From positions 50,325,812 to 50,389,811 of the forward strand of contig CM049314.1 in assembly GCA_026874595.1 (NCBI GenBank): a stretch of DNA of 64,000 nt, given 5' to 3'. The notes below the pieces were generated by a model, which saw nothing but the letters and a program-made list of their open reading frames with translations, was not told where the DNA came from and did not search any database. Positions 1-10,909 of this stretch are shown in pieces. This DNA is from Sipunculus nudus. Its lineage: Eukaryota; Annelida; Sipuncula; Golfingiida; Sipunculidae. The position numbers and the translations under genes are program-made. Within the stretch, counting starts at the first letter, position 1. Each line of letters begins with the position of its first letter.

Positions 1-84
1 CACAATTTTGCCACAATAACCTTGAAACTTACAGGGATGTTGGAAAACATAATTTCTAGGTGCCCTATTGTTTTTGGTTAAAAT

Positions 85-109
85 AGGTCAAAGGTCAAGG
101 TCAAGGTCG
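85..109 (+). promoter_or_regulatory. Four tandem AGGTCA-type half-sites (unit A1)
   Basis: AGGTCA, one A, AGGTCA (a DR1 arrangement), AGGTCA, then AGGTCG. An extended half-site TCAAGGTCA is at 95-103. The same run is at 2346-2370 and, with four perfect half-sites, at 12999-13023. It is the best-conserved part of all heads. A nuclear-receptor target is possible from motif identity alone. Confidence 0.5.
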
Positions 110-872
110 TCAAAACTTCTCAAAACGTTTTTTTCTTCATATCTTTGTGACTGTTAGTCGTATCTACTTCAACAATAGCTCATTTCAATCGTCATTCCAA
201 GGCCTGTCATCTGGTGTGTAGCTGACTCAAATTTGCCGTAACCGTGGTTACAATTTTTTGGGGAAAAGTCATGATATTCGAAAATAAGGGATCTTATTTT
301 TCTAACTTTGTCAGTTTTAAAGCTAGAGTGATCTAGTTTTTTGCATCAGGTAGCATTCAACTAGTACTACAAGATTTTATAACAAGTCTTGCAGTATCTC
401 GTAAAATATCTCGTGAATAGAGATATTTCGAGATTTCATTCATCTTGCGCCAAAGGCCACATTATTGCAGGAATCTTTTTGAAACTGACATATTATAAGT
501 CCTACACTAGTATCTCGAAATCGTTTTTTCACTTTTTGAATAGGGCCGCTAGGGGGCGCTGGATGCGAACCTCCCGAACATATCATATTTTGGCCATATC
601 TCCAAAATTATAAGCCTCAATTACCTAAACTATAGCTTATTTTCTTCCTCTGAGTCTTCTCCATAACCTAGTGTAGTCATCTGGTCACAATTTTGTGACA
701 CTTTGTCAGTGTGTCTGTCTGTTTGTCAGTTGTCCTCAAATTCGCCTGCTTGCTCTTGCGTCTAACATATAGCATTCTACAGGCCACAGTTTTAAAAGAA
801 TCCTTTTGAAACTATTACATCTTAAGTCTTACACTAATATCTCGAAACCAATTTTTCATTTTCCGGATATGG

Positions 873-886
873 CCGCTAGGGGGCGC
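873..886 (+). promoter_or_regulatory. CTCF-like core motif (representative, A type)
   Basis: CCGCTAGGGGGCGC matches 13 of 14 positions of the CTCF core consensus CCASYAGRKGGCRS; only position 3 differs. The flanks (GG before, TG after) also agree with the longer vertebrate motif. It recurs once per ~330-bp sub-monomer throughout the window. Whether this organism's CTCF binds it is unknown. Confidence 0.5.
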
Positions 887-2249
887 TGAACTCGAACCTC
901 TCCCAACATATCATGCTTTGGCAATATCTCCAAAACTATAAACCTCAGTTACATAAACTGTAGCTTTTTTCTTCCTTTGAGTCTTCTCCATAACCTGGAG
1001 GAGTCATCTGGACTGAATTTTGAGTCACTTTGTCAGTGTTTTCGTCTGTTTGTCAGTTGTCCCCAAATTCGCCTGCTTGCTCTTGCGTCTCACATATAGC
1101 ATTCTACAGGCCACAGTTTTGAAAGAATCCTTTTGAAACTATTACATCTTAAGTCTTACACTAATATCTCGAAACCAATTTTTCATTTTCCGGATATGGC
1201 CGCTAGGGGGCGCTGAACTCGAACCTCTCCCAACATATCATGCTTTGGCAATATCTCCAAAACTATAAACCTCAGTTACACAAACTGTAGCTTTTTTCTT
1301 CCTTTGAGTCTTCTCCATAACCTGGAGAAGTCATCTGGACTCAATTTTGAGTCACTTTGTCAGTGTTTTCGTCTGTTTGTCAGTTGTCCTCAAATTCGCC
1401 TGCTTGTTGGCTCTTGCGTCTCACATATAGCATTCTATAGGCCACAGTTTTGACGGAATCCTTTTGAAACTATTACATCGTATGTCTTACATTAATATCT
1501 AGAAATAAATTTTCATTTTCCGGATATGGCCACTAGTGGGCGCTGCACATGACTCTCACACACATACCATTGTATTGGCCATATCTCTACACCCAAAGCC
1601 TCAGTTACATAAGCTATAGCTTATTTTCTTCCTTTGAGTCTTCTCCATAACCTGATTAAGGCATCTGGTTTCAATCTTCTGTCACTTTGTCAGTGTGTCC
1701 ATCTGTTTGTCCGTTATCCTCAAAGTCGCCTGCTTGCTGGTTCTTACGCCTTACATATAGCATTCTACAGGCCACAACTTTGACGGAATCCTTTTGAAAC
1801 TGAGACATCTCATGTCATACACTAATAATACGAAACGCATTTGTCGTCTTCGGAATATGTCTGCCAGAGACCGCTACAGTCGAGCCTCCCAAGTATATCA
1901 TTAATTCGCCATACCTCGTAAACTATAAATCTAAATTACATAAATTATAGCTCATTTTCTTCCTTTGAATCTTCTCAATAACTAGCTTATGTCATCTGGT
2001 GTCAATCTTGTCTCACAAAGTCAGTATGTCTGTATGTTTGTCTTTTGTTGTCAGCTTTGTCTGCTTGCCTGTTCTTTTGTCTCATATATCATTCTACGGG
2101 CCACATATTCTCAGCAATGTCCCTGAGAGTCATTCCATTAATAGAAAACCGATATAATATGTTCTGTCTGTGCGTCTGTGTTTCACTTCCGAATTCCGGC
2201 AAGCGTTCGACCTATGGTCGTCTAGTTTGTTTGTTTGTTTGTTTGTCAC

Positions 2250-4195
2250 CACTCTCCTGGCCACAAATTTGCCACAATAACCTTGAAACTTACAGGGATG
2301 TTGGAAAACATAATTTCTAGGTGCCCTATTGTTTTTGGTTAAAATAGGTCAAAGGTCAAGGTCAAGGTCGTCAAAACTTCTCAAAACGTTTTTTTCTTCA
2401 TATCTTTGTGACTATTAGTCGTATCTACTTCAACAATAGCTCATTTTAATCATCATTCCAAGGCCTGTCATCTGGTGTGTAGCTGACTCAAATTTGCCGT
2501 AACCATGGTTACAATTTTTTGGGGAAAAGTCATGATATTCGAAAATAAGGGATCTTATTTTCTAACTTTGTCAGTTTTAAAGCTAGAGTGATCTAGTTTT
2601 TTGCATCAGGTAGCATTCAACTAGTACTACAAGATTTTATTACAAGTCTTGCAGTATCTCGTAAAATATCTCGTGAATAGAGATATTTCGAGATTTCATT
2701 CATCTTGCGCTAAAGGCCACATTATTGCAGGAATCTTTTTGAAACTGACATATCATAAGTCCTACACTAGTATCTCGAAATTTTTTTTCATTTTTTTAAT
2801 ATGGCTGCTAGGGGGCGCTGCACACGACCCTCCCACAGATATCATTACATTGGCCATATCTCTAAAACCCAAAGCCTCAATTACATAAACTATAGCTTAT
2901 TTTTTCCCTCTGAGTCTTCTCCATAAACTGATAATGTCATCTGATCTCAATGTTGTGTCACTTTGTCATTGTGTCCGTCTGTTTGTCAGTTGTCCTCAAA
3001 TTCGCTTGCTTGCTCTTGCGTCTCACATATATCATTCTACAGGCCACAGTTTTGAAAGAATCCTTTTGAAACTATTACATCTTAAGTCTTACACTAATAT
3101 CTCAAAACCAATTTTTCATTTTCCGGATATGGCCGCTAGGGGGCGCTGAACTCGAACCTCTCACAACATATGATGCTTTGGCAATATCTCCAAAACTATA
3201 AACCTCAGTTACATAAACTGTAGCTTTTTTCTTCCTTTGAGTCTTCTCCATAACCTGGAGAAGTCATCTGGACTCAATTTTGAGTCACTTTGTCAGTGTT
3301 TTCGTCTGTTTGTCAGTTGTCCTCAAATTCGCCTGCTTGTTGGCTCTTGCGTCTCATATATAGCATTCTGTAGGCCACAGTTTTGACGGAATCCTTTTGA
3401 AACTATTACATCTTATGTCTCACACTAATATCTAGAAATAAATTTTTCATTTTCCGGATATGGCCACTAGTGGGCGCTGCACATGACTCTCACACACATA
3501 CCATTGTATTGGCCATAACTCTACACCCAAAGTCTAAGTTACATAAGCTATAGCTTATTTTCTTCCTTTGAGTCTTCTCCATAACCTGATTAAGGCATCT
3601 GGTTTCAATCTTCTGTCACTTTGTCAGTGTGTCCATCTGTTTGTCCGTTATCCTCAAAGTCGCCTGCTTGCTGGTTCTTACGCCTTACATAGAGCATTCT
3701 ACAGGCCACAGCTTTGACGGAATCCTTTTGAAACTGAGACATCTCATGTCATACACTAATAATACGAAACGCATTTGTCGTCTTCGGAATATGTCTGCTA
3801 GAGGGCGCTACAGTCGAGCCTCCCAAGTATATCATTAATTCGCCATACCTCGTAAACTATAAAATTAAATTACATAAATATAAATTATAACTCATTTTCT
3901 TCCTTTGAATCTTCTCAATCACTAGGTTATGTCATCTGGTGTCAATATTGTCTCACAAAGTCAGTATGTCTGTCTGTTCGTCTTTTGTTGTCAGCTTTGT
4001 CTGCTTGCCTGTTCTTTTGTCTCATATGTCATTCTACGGGCCACATATTCTCAGCAATGTCTCTGAGAGTCATTCCATTAATAGAAAACCGACAATATGT
4101 TCTGTCTGTCCGTCTGTGTTTCACTTCCGAATTCCGGCAAGCGTTCGACCTATGGTCGTCTAGTTTGTTTGTTTGTCTGTCTGTCTGTCTGTCCG
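2250..4195 (+). repeat. Divergent satellite unit A2 (short form of A)
   Basis: Same order as A1 with mostly point differences, but one ~330-bp sub-monomer fewer: CCACA motifs lie at 2718, 3045, 3376, 3707 and 4042. The half-site run is at 2346-2370 and a perfect 14-bp palindrome GTAACCATGGTTAC at 2499-2512. CTCF-like cores are at 3133-3146 and 3464-3477; weaker ones lie near 2805 and 3797. It ends with stem CGACC-TAT-GGTCG (4146-4158), T, CTAG (4160-4163) and a TTTG/TCTG tract to about 4193. The one-sub-monomer length polymorphism therefore predates the homogenised array. Confidence 0.9.
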
Positions 4196-4754
4196 CACTC
4201 TACAGGCCACAATTTTGCACCAATCGCCCTGAAACTTATAGATAATGTGTATTATCGGTTCTCCTCGGAGCCTATTGTTTTTGGTCATGATCGGTCAAAG
4301 GTCAAGGTCAAGGACATCAAAAGTTCTCAAAACGGTTTTTTCTTCATATCTTTTTTTTTCTATAAAGCGTATCTACTTCAACTGTAGCTCATTTTAATTG
4401 TCATTCCAGGGCCTTTCATCTGGCGTGTAGCTGACTCAAATTTGATGTCACTATGGTTACGTATTTTCGGGTAAACGTGATGAAAATCGAAAATCAATGG
4501 ACTAATTTTTCTAACTTTGTCAGTTTTAAAGCTAGAGAGGTCTAGTTTTTTGCATCAGATAGTACTAAATAAGCTTTTTATCATACAAGTGAAAGTCTCG
4601 TTAAATCTCGCACCATTTCTCGTCAAACGAGAGTTTTCGAGATTTCATTGAATATGACCTACAGGTCGCATTTTTTTAACAGTGGCTTTGAAATTGATAT
4701 ATTTTGTGTTGTTTATAAATATCTCGAAATCGATTTTTCATTTTTTGGAAATAG

Positions 4755-4768
4755 CCACCAGGGGGCGT
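4755..4768 (+). promoter_or_regulatory. CTCF-like core motif (B type)
   Basis: CCACCAGGGGGCGT matches 13 of 14 consensus positions, differing only at the last. The same sequence is at 6969-6982 in B2. The surrounding sub-monomer is strongly diverged from A and C types. Confidence 0.5.
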
Positions 4769-5136
4769 GGTACCCGTAACACTGTAACATATCGTTTTTC
4801 TGCAATATCTCAAAAAATATTAAACGTGACACAATGTTTCTTGTCTTATCTGAAACTAGGATCATTGGCTAATTCCTGCGTACATGTAGCTTTGTGCTGC
4901 TGTTTCCATGGTAACCAAATTTTGGGGTAAAACTTGGCAATCTGAAAATATGGAGTTTTCTTCTATTATCTCTGTTAATATTTGTGCTACAAGGGTCTTG
5001 GTTTTTTTTGCGTAAGGCAACATTCCCTTGGTTCTAAGTCATTCAATTGCAAATCCCGTCAAATCTATTATATTGTTCAAGAATCATTTGACTAGTGTTA
5101 AGTGACATAAGTGCATATCTCGTTATATCTCGCACC

Positions 5137-5150
5137 GTTTGACGTCAAAC
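5137..5150. other. Perfect 14-bp palindrome containing TGACGTCA
   Basis: GTTTGACGTCAAAC is a perfect palindrome whose centre, TGACGTCA (5140-5147), equals the consensus CRE bound by CREB/ATF proteins. The paralogous position in B3 (near 9606) has lost the symmetry, so chance is a fair explanation. Confidence 0.5.
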
Positions 5151-5261
5151 GAGAACAGTGTCCCATTAAAACAAATGCCTATTATGCTGTAATTTTTTAC
5201 ACTGCAGATATATAGTTTTCAGCATTTGACAGCGTCTGACACTCTCAGTGACATTATGTGA

Positions 5262-5640
5262 TTATATTGCAATTCTCGTCAAATCTCGCATCGTTTTTTC
5301 TTCAAATAAAAAAAGTACATCCCATTGCCGTGACCATAAGTGGCGGCAGTATGTGATAGTAAATGTCGGCAGGGGCATTACAGTTGCAAGTTGGCGTGCG
5401 CGGTCGTCCATGAATTTCACAAAGCAGCATTGAATAGAGGACAAGAGTCGCTAAATTTGAATTGAACACACCTGTTATTTTCATTGTGTCCCCTTGTGGT
5501 GCTACTTGTGTTGCCAGGAACCACTGGCAAATCTTTCAAACCAGGGACGGATCCCCGATTTTGAAGTTGGGTGTGTCAAAATATGGGCGGATCCCTGGTT
5601 TAGCAGTTGGGGGCGGGCAGGGGGTTAAACTTTATTTATA
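5262..5640 (+). repeat. E block, copy 1 (GC-richer module in B1)
   Basis: This module is found three times, always just upstream of D-type sub-monomers (also about 7430-7680 and 9730-10085). It contains a perfect hairpin TTGCCAG / CTGGCAA (5511-5517 with 5524-5530) and a 64-bp cassette with 10-bp inverted ends. A reading frame through 5462-5656 is open in this copy and its sister at 9928, but it starts at TTG, runs through the inverted-repeat cassette and resembles no protein I recognise, so I do not call it coding. Confidence 0.75.
5538..5601. repeat. 64-bp cassette with perfect 10-bp inverted ends
   Basis: AAACCAGGGA at 5538-5547 is the exact reverse complement of TCCCTGGTTT at 5592-5601. 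Copies of identical length lie at 7584-7647 (one end mismatch) and 10004-10067 (perfect). The cassette sits at the same place in each E block. It could be the remnant of a tiny inverted-repeat element carried along with the larger repeat. Confidence 0.7.
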
Positions 5641-6070
5641 CATCAAATATTTATAATAAAAAATATAATATTTCAAAATCTAGTTTTTTCTCTTAGAAAA
5701 TAGCCGCCAGATGGCGTTGCAGCAATCATTATTGTGCCATATCTCCAAAACTATACACACTGTCACAACATTGATTGCAGAATCTGATGCTAGATTTAAT
5801 GTGTTTATCCTCGTGGGGACTCTGTCATATTCTACAGGGGTTAAATTTTGATTATAAATCAAATATATATATAATAAAAAAATATCTGGGAACTTATTTC
5901 TTTTCCTTTTAGAAAATAGCCGCTAGATAGCGCTGCAGCAATCATTATTGTGCCATATCTCGAAAACTATAGACAGTGTCACAACATTGATTGCAGCATC
6001 TGACACAAGATTTAATGCGTTTATCCTCGTGGCGACTCTGTCATATTCTTCCATTACCATGGGAACCTAA
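5640..6070 (+). repeat. D-type sub-monomers, two copies (B1)
   Basis: Two tandem copies, with the CAGATGGCG-like core at 5710 and 5926 (216 bp apart). Each runs: a TATATAATAAAA-type AT-rich stretch, ATCT(C/G)GAAAC, a T-rich run, AGCCGCCAGATGGCG, then GCCATATCTCCAAAACTATA and a CTCTGTCATATTCT segment. The order matches the ~330-bp sub-monomers, so D is a diverged homologue. The first CTCF-like core is CCGCCAGATGGCGT (5704-5717); the second is degraded. Confidence 0.8.
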
Positions 6071-6670
6071 TATACGTTACAATTATATTCTTCTTTTTCT
6101 TAAAATTCAAAATATGGAGTTTAATACTAATAGACGGTTTTCCATTCTCCATGACAGGAGTACATGGCCTTCACATGGAGTTTTTTCCCGTCTGTCTGTC
6201 TGTTTGTCTGTCTACTCATCTGCGACTTTTGAAAATCAGCATAACCACACAAAATAGTGCTTCTGTTTCCGCCATAATTGGGATAATTCATTTGACCAGT
6301 TCCAAATGTAACCTGACTGTGTGCTGTATGTTGTCTCCTAATTTGACTTTCTTATTTCCGCTTCCGGCAAGCGTTCGACCTCTGGTCGTCTAGTTTGTCT
6401 GTTTGTCTGTTTGTCTGTTTGTGCTCTACAGGTCACAATTTTGCACCAATCGTCCTGAAACTTATAGATAAAGTATAAGATCTTTTCTCCTCGGAGCCTA
6501 TTGTTTTTGGTCATGATCGGTCAAAGGTCAAGGTCAGTGTCACCAAAAAACCTAAAATCTTTATTTTCTTCATATCTTCGTCAATAATAATCGTAGCCGC
6601 ATAATCTGTAGCTCATTTTATTCCTCTTAATGTTTGCTTTCCAAGTGCTAGCACATTATTCCGGTCAATT

Positions 6671-6684
6671 GTTACCATGGTAAC
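6671..6684. promoter_or_regulatory. Perfect 14-bp palindrome matching an RFX X-box
   Basis: GTTACCATGGTAAC is perfectly symmetric and fits the X-box pattern GTTNCCATGGNAAC recognised by RFX proteins. Sister palindromes elsewhere (2499-2512, 11159-11172, 15018-15031) read GTAACCATGGTTAC and fit RFX less well. The homogenised array has GGTAACCATGGTAAC here, a direct repeat of GGTAAC with CAT between. Binding is not shown. Confidence 0.45.
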
Positions 6685-7429
6685 GTATTTTTGGGGGAAA
6701 ATCAGAAAATTCGAAAATTTCCTTCCAAATTTCTCATTTTTTAAGATAGAGAGGTCTAGTTTTCTGCATTGTGTAGCGTTTTATAGGTTCTATGCAAAAT
6801 TAATGCAAGTCTTGCAAAATCACGTGCCATTTGTCGTCAAATGAGACTTTTCGAGATTTCATTAAATACGATTTAGAGGTGGCAGTTTTACAGCTAAGAT
6901 TCTGAAAGTGACAAATTTTCTGTTTTTCTGTATTATCTCGAACTTGTTTTTTCATTTTTCGAAAAAAGCCACCAGGGGGCGTGGTACTGGAAACACTACA
7001 ACTTATCATTTTTCCGCAATATCTTAAAAATTATTAAGCATATAACAATTTTTTTTGTCGCATCTAAAACTAGGATCATTGCCTTATTCCTTCGTACATT
7101 TAGCCTTGTGGTGCCGTTACCGTGGTTATCAAATTTTGGGGTAAAACTTGACAATCTTAAAATATGTAGTTTTTGGCTTCTATCTCGGTTGATATTTATG
7201 TTTTAAGGGTCTAGTTTTTTGCATAAGGCTGCTTCCTCTTGGTTCTCAGTCATTCAATTGCAGGTCTCGTCAAATCTCGCTCGGTTTATTGCCAAACGAG
7301 AAATTACGAGATTTCACAGAAATGCTTATAACTTGATCACGGTTAATGCCAAAATGGAGTAGTTTTCAGCATTTGGTAGCATTTCAGAAGCCGGACATGA
7401 TTATACTGCAAATCTCGCCACATCTCGTA

Positions 7430-7680
7430 TCATCTCCCGCCAAACGAGAATATTTTAGATTTCGAACAAATGTCTTTTTTTAGAGTACAAAAGCCGCTAA
7501 ATGTGGAGGGAACACACCTGTGATTTTTATTGTGTCCCCTTGTGCGGCCACTTGTGTTGCCAGGAACCACTAGCAAATCTTTGAAACCAGGGGCGGATCC
7601 CCGATTTTGTAGTTGGGTGTGTCTAAATATGGGCTGATCCCTGGTTTAGCAGTTGGGGGCAGGGGTAAAATTTTAATTAT
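7430..7680 (+). repeat. E block, copy 2 (shortened)
   Basis: Homologous to 5262-5640 but lacking its first ~200 bases; similarity resumes near the ACACACCTG segment at 7511. It keeps the 64-bp inverted-end cassette (7584-7647), whose left end differs from the right by one base. The hairpin above it is weakened (TTGCCAG / CTAGCAA). Confidence 0.7.
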
Positions 7681-8560
7681 ACATCAAATATATATATTGA
7701 AATAAAATATCTGGAAACTTATTTTTTTCCTTTTAGAAAATAGCCCCCAGATGGCGCTGCAGCAATCATTATTATGCCATATCTCCAAAACTATAGACAG
7801 TGTCACAAAATTGATTGAAGCTTCTGAAACTATATTTAATGCGTTTAACCTTGTGGGGACTCTGTCGTATTCTGCGGGGGTTAAATTTTAATTATACATA
7901 AAATATATATAATAAAAATTAAAATATCGCGAAACTATTTTTTTTCCTTTCAGATGGCGCTGCAGCAATCATTATTGTGCCATATCTCCAAAACTATAGA
8001 CAGTGTCACAACATTGATTGCAGCTCCTGAAACTAGATTTAAAGCGTTTAACCTCGTGGGGACTCTGTCGTATTCTGTGGGGGTTAAATTTTAATTATAC
8101 ATAATATATATATAATTAAAAATAAAATATCTCGAAACTATTTTTTTTTTCCTTTCAGATGGCGCTGCAGTAATCATTATTGTGCCATATCTCCAAAACT
8201 ATAGACGGTGTCACAACATTGATTGCAGCTTTTGAACTAAGATTTAATGCGTTTTCCTCGTGGCGATATTGTCATATTCTGCAGAAGTTTAAATTTAATT
8301 ATACATCAAATATTTATTATAAAAAAATAAAATATCTCGAAACTTATTTTTTGTCCTTTTAATAACAGCCGCCAGATGGCGCTGCAGCAATCATTATTTT
8401 GCCATATCTATAAAACTATAGATAGTGTCACAACATTGATTGCAGCATCTGAAACTAGATTTAATGGGTTTATCCTCGTGAAGACTCTGTCATATTCTTC
8501 CGTTACCATGGGGGCCTGATATAGGTTACAATTAAATTCTTCTTTTTCCTGAAATTCAAA
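7680..8560 (+). repeat. D-type sub-monomers, four tandem copies (B2)
   Basis: Cores GATGGCGCTGCAG begin at 7750, 7953, 8158 and 8375, giving spacings of 203, 205 and 217 bp. The two middle copies lack the AGAAAATAGCCGC lead-in and so have a truncated CTCF-like core. The AT-rich linker (TATATA/AATAAAA) varies in length between copies. Confidence 0.85.
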
Positions 8561-8825
8561 ATATGAAGATTTATTCTAATTGACTGACGCTTATTTTATT
8601 CATGCTTTCCATTCTCCATGACAGGAGTACATTGCCTACACATGGAGTTATTTTCCGTCTGTCTGTCTACTCATTTGTGGCTATTGAAAATCAGCGAAAT
8701 CACATAAAAATGTGCTTCCATTTTAACCATGATAGCGGTTGTTCATTTGATCAGATCCAAACGCTCCCTGTCTGTCTGCCTAGTAACTGTCCGTCTGTTT
8801 TACTGTCTTATTTCCGGCTATTTCC

Positions 8826-9024
8826 GGAACTAGATTTAATGCATTTTACCTCGTGGGGACTCTGTCGTATTCTACGGGGGTTAAATTTTAATAATATATC
8901 AAAAATATATAATAAAAAAATAAAATATCTCGAAACTTTTTTTTTGTCCTTTTAGAAATAGCCGCCAGATGGCGCTGCAGCAATCATTATTGTGCCATAT
9001 CTCCAAAACTGTAGACAGTGTTAT
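8826..9024 (+). repeat. D-type sub-monomer inserted inside a tail segment
   Basis: A single D copy (core at 8968) lies between two parts of a B tail. The left join is at TATTTCCGG / AACTAGATTT (about 8825); the right join is at ACAGTGTT / ATACGTTCCCTG (about 9020). The phrase CCCTGTCTGTCTGCCTAGTAA occurs on both sides (about 8767 and 9030), so the structure looks like unequal recombination or conversion between B units. Confidence 0.7.
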
Positions 9025-9729
9025 ACGTTCCCTGTCTGTCTGCCTAGTAACTGTCCGTCTGTTTCGCTGTCTTATTACCAGCCATTTCCGGCAAGCGTTC
9101 GACCTCTGGTCGTCTAGTCTGTTTGTCTGTTTGTCTGTCTGTCTGTCCGCACTCTACAGGCCACAATTTTGCACCAATCGCTCTGAAACTTATAGATAAT
9201 GTGTATAATCGGTTCTCCTCGGAGCCTATTGTTTTTGGCCATGATCAGTCAAAGGTCACGGTCAAGGACATCAAAAGTTCTCAAAACGGTTTTTTCTTCA
9301 TATCTTTTTTTTTCTATTAAGCGTATCTTCTTCAACTGTAGCTCATTTGAATTGTCATTCCAAGGCCTTTCATCTGGCGTGTAGCTGACTCAGATTTTGG
9401 AAGCATTTCGGAAGCTTAACATGATAATAACACACATCTCGCAACATCTCGTTTCATCTCCCGCCAAACGAGAATATTCGAGATTTCGAACAAATGTCTA
9501 TATCTCGGGCATTTTAATGCTAGGGATTTTATTTTTCTATTGTTCAAGAATCATTTGACTAGTGTTAAGTGTTATAAGTGCATATCTCGTTATATCTCGC
9601 ACCATTTGTCATCAAACGAGAACAGTGGACTATTAAAACAAATGCCTATAATGCTGTCATTTTTTACACTACAGACATATAATTTTCAGCATTTGACAGC
9701 GTCTGACACTCTCAGTCACATTATGTGAT

Positions 9730-10085
9730 TATATAGCATTTCTGGTCAAATCTCGCCTCGTTTTTTATCAAATGATGAAGATACATCCAATTGCCGTGAG
9801 CACAAGTGGCTTCAGGGTTGACCGGTAAGTGCCGGCAGGGCCATTACAGTTGCAAGCTGGCGTGCGCGGTCGTCCATGAATCTCACAAAGCAGCATTGAA
9901 TAGGGGACAAAAGCCGCTAAATTTGAATTGAACACACCTATAATTTTCATTGTGTCCCCTTGTGGGGCCACTTGTGTTGCCAGGAACCAATGGCAAATCT
10001 TTCAAACCAGGGACGGATCCCCAATTTTGAAGTTGGGTGTGTCAAAATATAGGCGGATCCCTGGTTTAGCAGTTGGGGGGCAGGA
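9730..10085 (+). repeat. E block, copy 3
   Basis: Closely similar to 5262-5640 over most of its length, including the 64-bp cassette with perfect 10-bp inverted ends (10004-10013 and 10058-10067). The hairpin is present with one arm base changed. It lies directly upstream of two D-type copies, as in B1. Confidence 0.75.
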
Positions 10086-10560
10086 GTTAAATATTAATTA
10101 TACATCAAAAATATATAATAAAAAAATAAAATATCTTGAAACTTACTTTTTTCCTTTTAGAAAATAGCCGCCTGATGGCGCTGCGGCAATCAATATTGTG
10201 CCATATCTCCAAAACTATACACACTGTCACAACATTGATTGCTGCATTTGATACTAGATTTAATGCGATTATCAGCCTAAGGACTCTGTCATATTCTGCT
10301 GGGGTTAAATTTTAATTATACATCAAATATATATAATAAAAAATAAAATATCTGGAAACTTATTTTTCTTTTAGAAAATAGCCGCCAGATGGCGCTGCAG
10401 CAATCATTATTGTGCCATATCTCCAAAACTATGTACAGTGTCACAACATTGATTGCAGCATCTGAAACTAGATTTAATGGGTTTATCCTCGTGGGATATA
10501 TTCTGTCATATTCTTCCATTACCCTGGTGACCTAATATAGGTTACACTTCTTGACATTCA
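10085..10560 (+). repeat. D-type sub-monomers, two copies (B3)
   Basis: Cores GATGGCGCTGC begin at 10174 and 10388 (214 bp apart). The second has the full CTCF-like core CCGCCAGATGGCGC; the first reads CCGCCTGATGGCGC. The AT-rich linker TATATATAATAAAA separates them. Confidence 0.8.
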
Positions 10561-10909
10561 AAATAAGAATAAAGATTTATTCTTATAGACTGTGGCTTAT
10601 TTTATTCATGCTTTCCATTCTCTATGGCATGATTACATCGCCCTCACTTGGAGTTTTTCCGACTGTCTGTCTGTTTGTCTGTCTACTCATCTTCTACTTT
10701 TGAAAATCAGCCAAACCACATAAAGATGTGCTTCTGTTTGCCCCATGATAGGGGGTTTTCATGTGATTGGATCCACATGTTCCCTGTCTGCCTGCCTTGT
10801 AACTGTATGTCTGTGTCGCTGTCTTATTTCCGTCCACTTCCGGCAAGCGTTCGACCTCTGGTCGTCTAGTCTGTTTGTCTGTTTGTCTGTTTGTCTGTTT
10901 GTTTGTCAT

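Larger units (their letters stand above)
1..2249 (+). repeat. Divergent satellite unit A1 (left end cut by window)
   Basis: Position 1 aligns with position 2262 of the next unit, so about 12 bases of the head are missing. The head carries four tandem AGGTCA-type half-sites (85-109) and ends near 450. Sub-monomers follow, with the shared CCACA motif at 458, 785, 1112, 1443, 1773 and 2102 (spacing 327-331). CTCF-like cores lie at 546-559, 873-886, 1200-1213 and 1530-1543; the next sub-monomer holds a degraded one near 1870. The copies at 785 and 1112 are nearly identical, so this is the long form of A. The tail ends in stem CGACC-TAT-GGTCG (2208-2220), T, CTAG (2222-2225), then a TTTG tract. 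No coding sequence. Confidence 0.9.
4196..6422 (+). repeat. Divergent satellite unit B1
   Basis: The head (CACTCTACAGGCCACAATTT, 4196 onward) is homologous to A and C heads and carries an AGGTCA-type run at 4293-4314. A CTCF-like core CCACCAGGGGGCGT lies at 4755-4768. The middle repeats several segments built on TCTCG/CGAGA inverted motifs (4600-5320). An E block (about 5262-5640) and two D-type sub-monomers follow. The tail contains a TCTG-rich stretch (about 6190-6215) and stem CGACC-TCT-GGTCG (6376-6388), T, CTAG (6390-6393), then a TGTC/TTTG tract. No gene is seen. Confidence 0.85.
6423..9149 (+). repeat. Divergent satellite unit B2 (longest unit, mosaic 3' end)
   Basis: Homologous to B1. 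The head has GCTCTACAGGTCACAATTTT at its start, an AGGTCA-type run near 6518-6535 and the palindrome GTTACCATGGTAAC (6671-6684). A CTCF-like core CCACCAGGGGGCGT is at 6969-6982. An E block (about 7430-7680) and four D-type copies follow. A tail segment (about 8590-8825) is interrupted by a further D-type copy before the tail resumes at about 9022, which explains the extra length. It ends with stem CGACC-TCT-GGTCG (9100-9112), T, CTAG (9114-9117). Confidence 0.85.
9150..10909 (+). repeat. Divergent satellite unit B3 (internal deletion)
   Basis: The head matches B1, then jumps at about 9392 from head sequence (GTAGCTGACTCA) into a segment homologous to B2 near 7370, so the CTCF-bearing sub-monomer present in B1 and B2 is missing. 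An E block (about 9730-10085), two D-type copies and a tail follow. The tail ends with stem CGACC-TCT-GGTCG (10852-10864), T, CTAG (10866-10869), then a TCTG/TTTG tract to about 10906. Confidence 0.85.

Noticed and set aside
5462-5656. Frame shared by E blocks at 5462 and 9928
   Set aside because: The two copies are similar throughout, not only at codon level. The frame begins at TTG, crosses an inverted-repeat cassette and is broken in the third E block.
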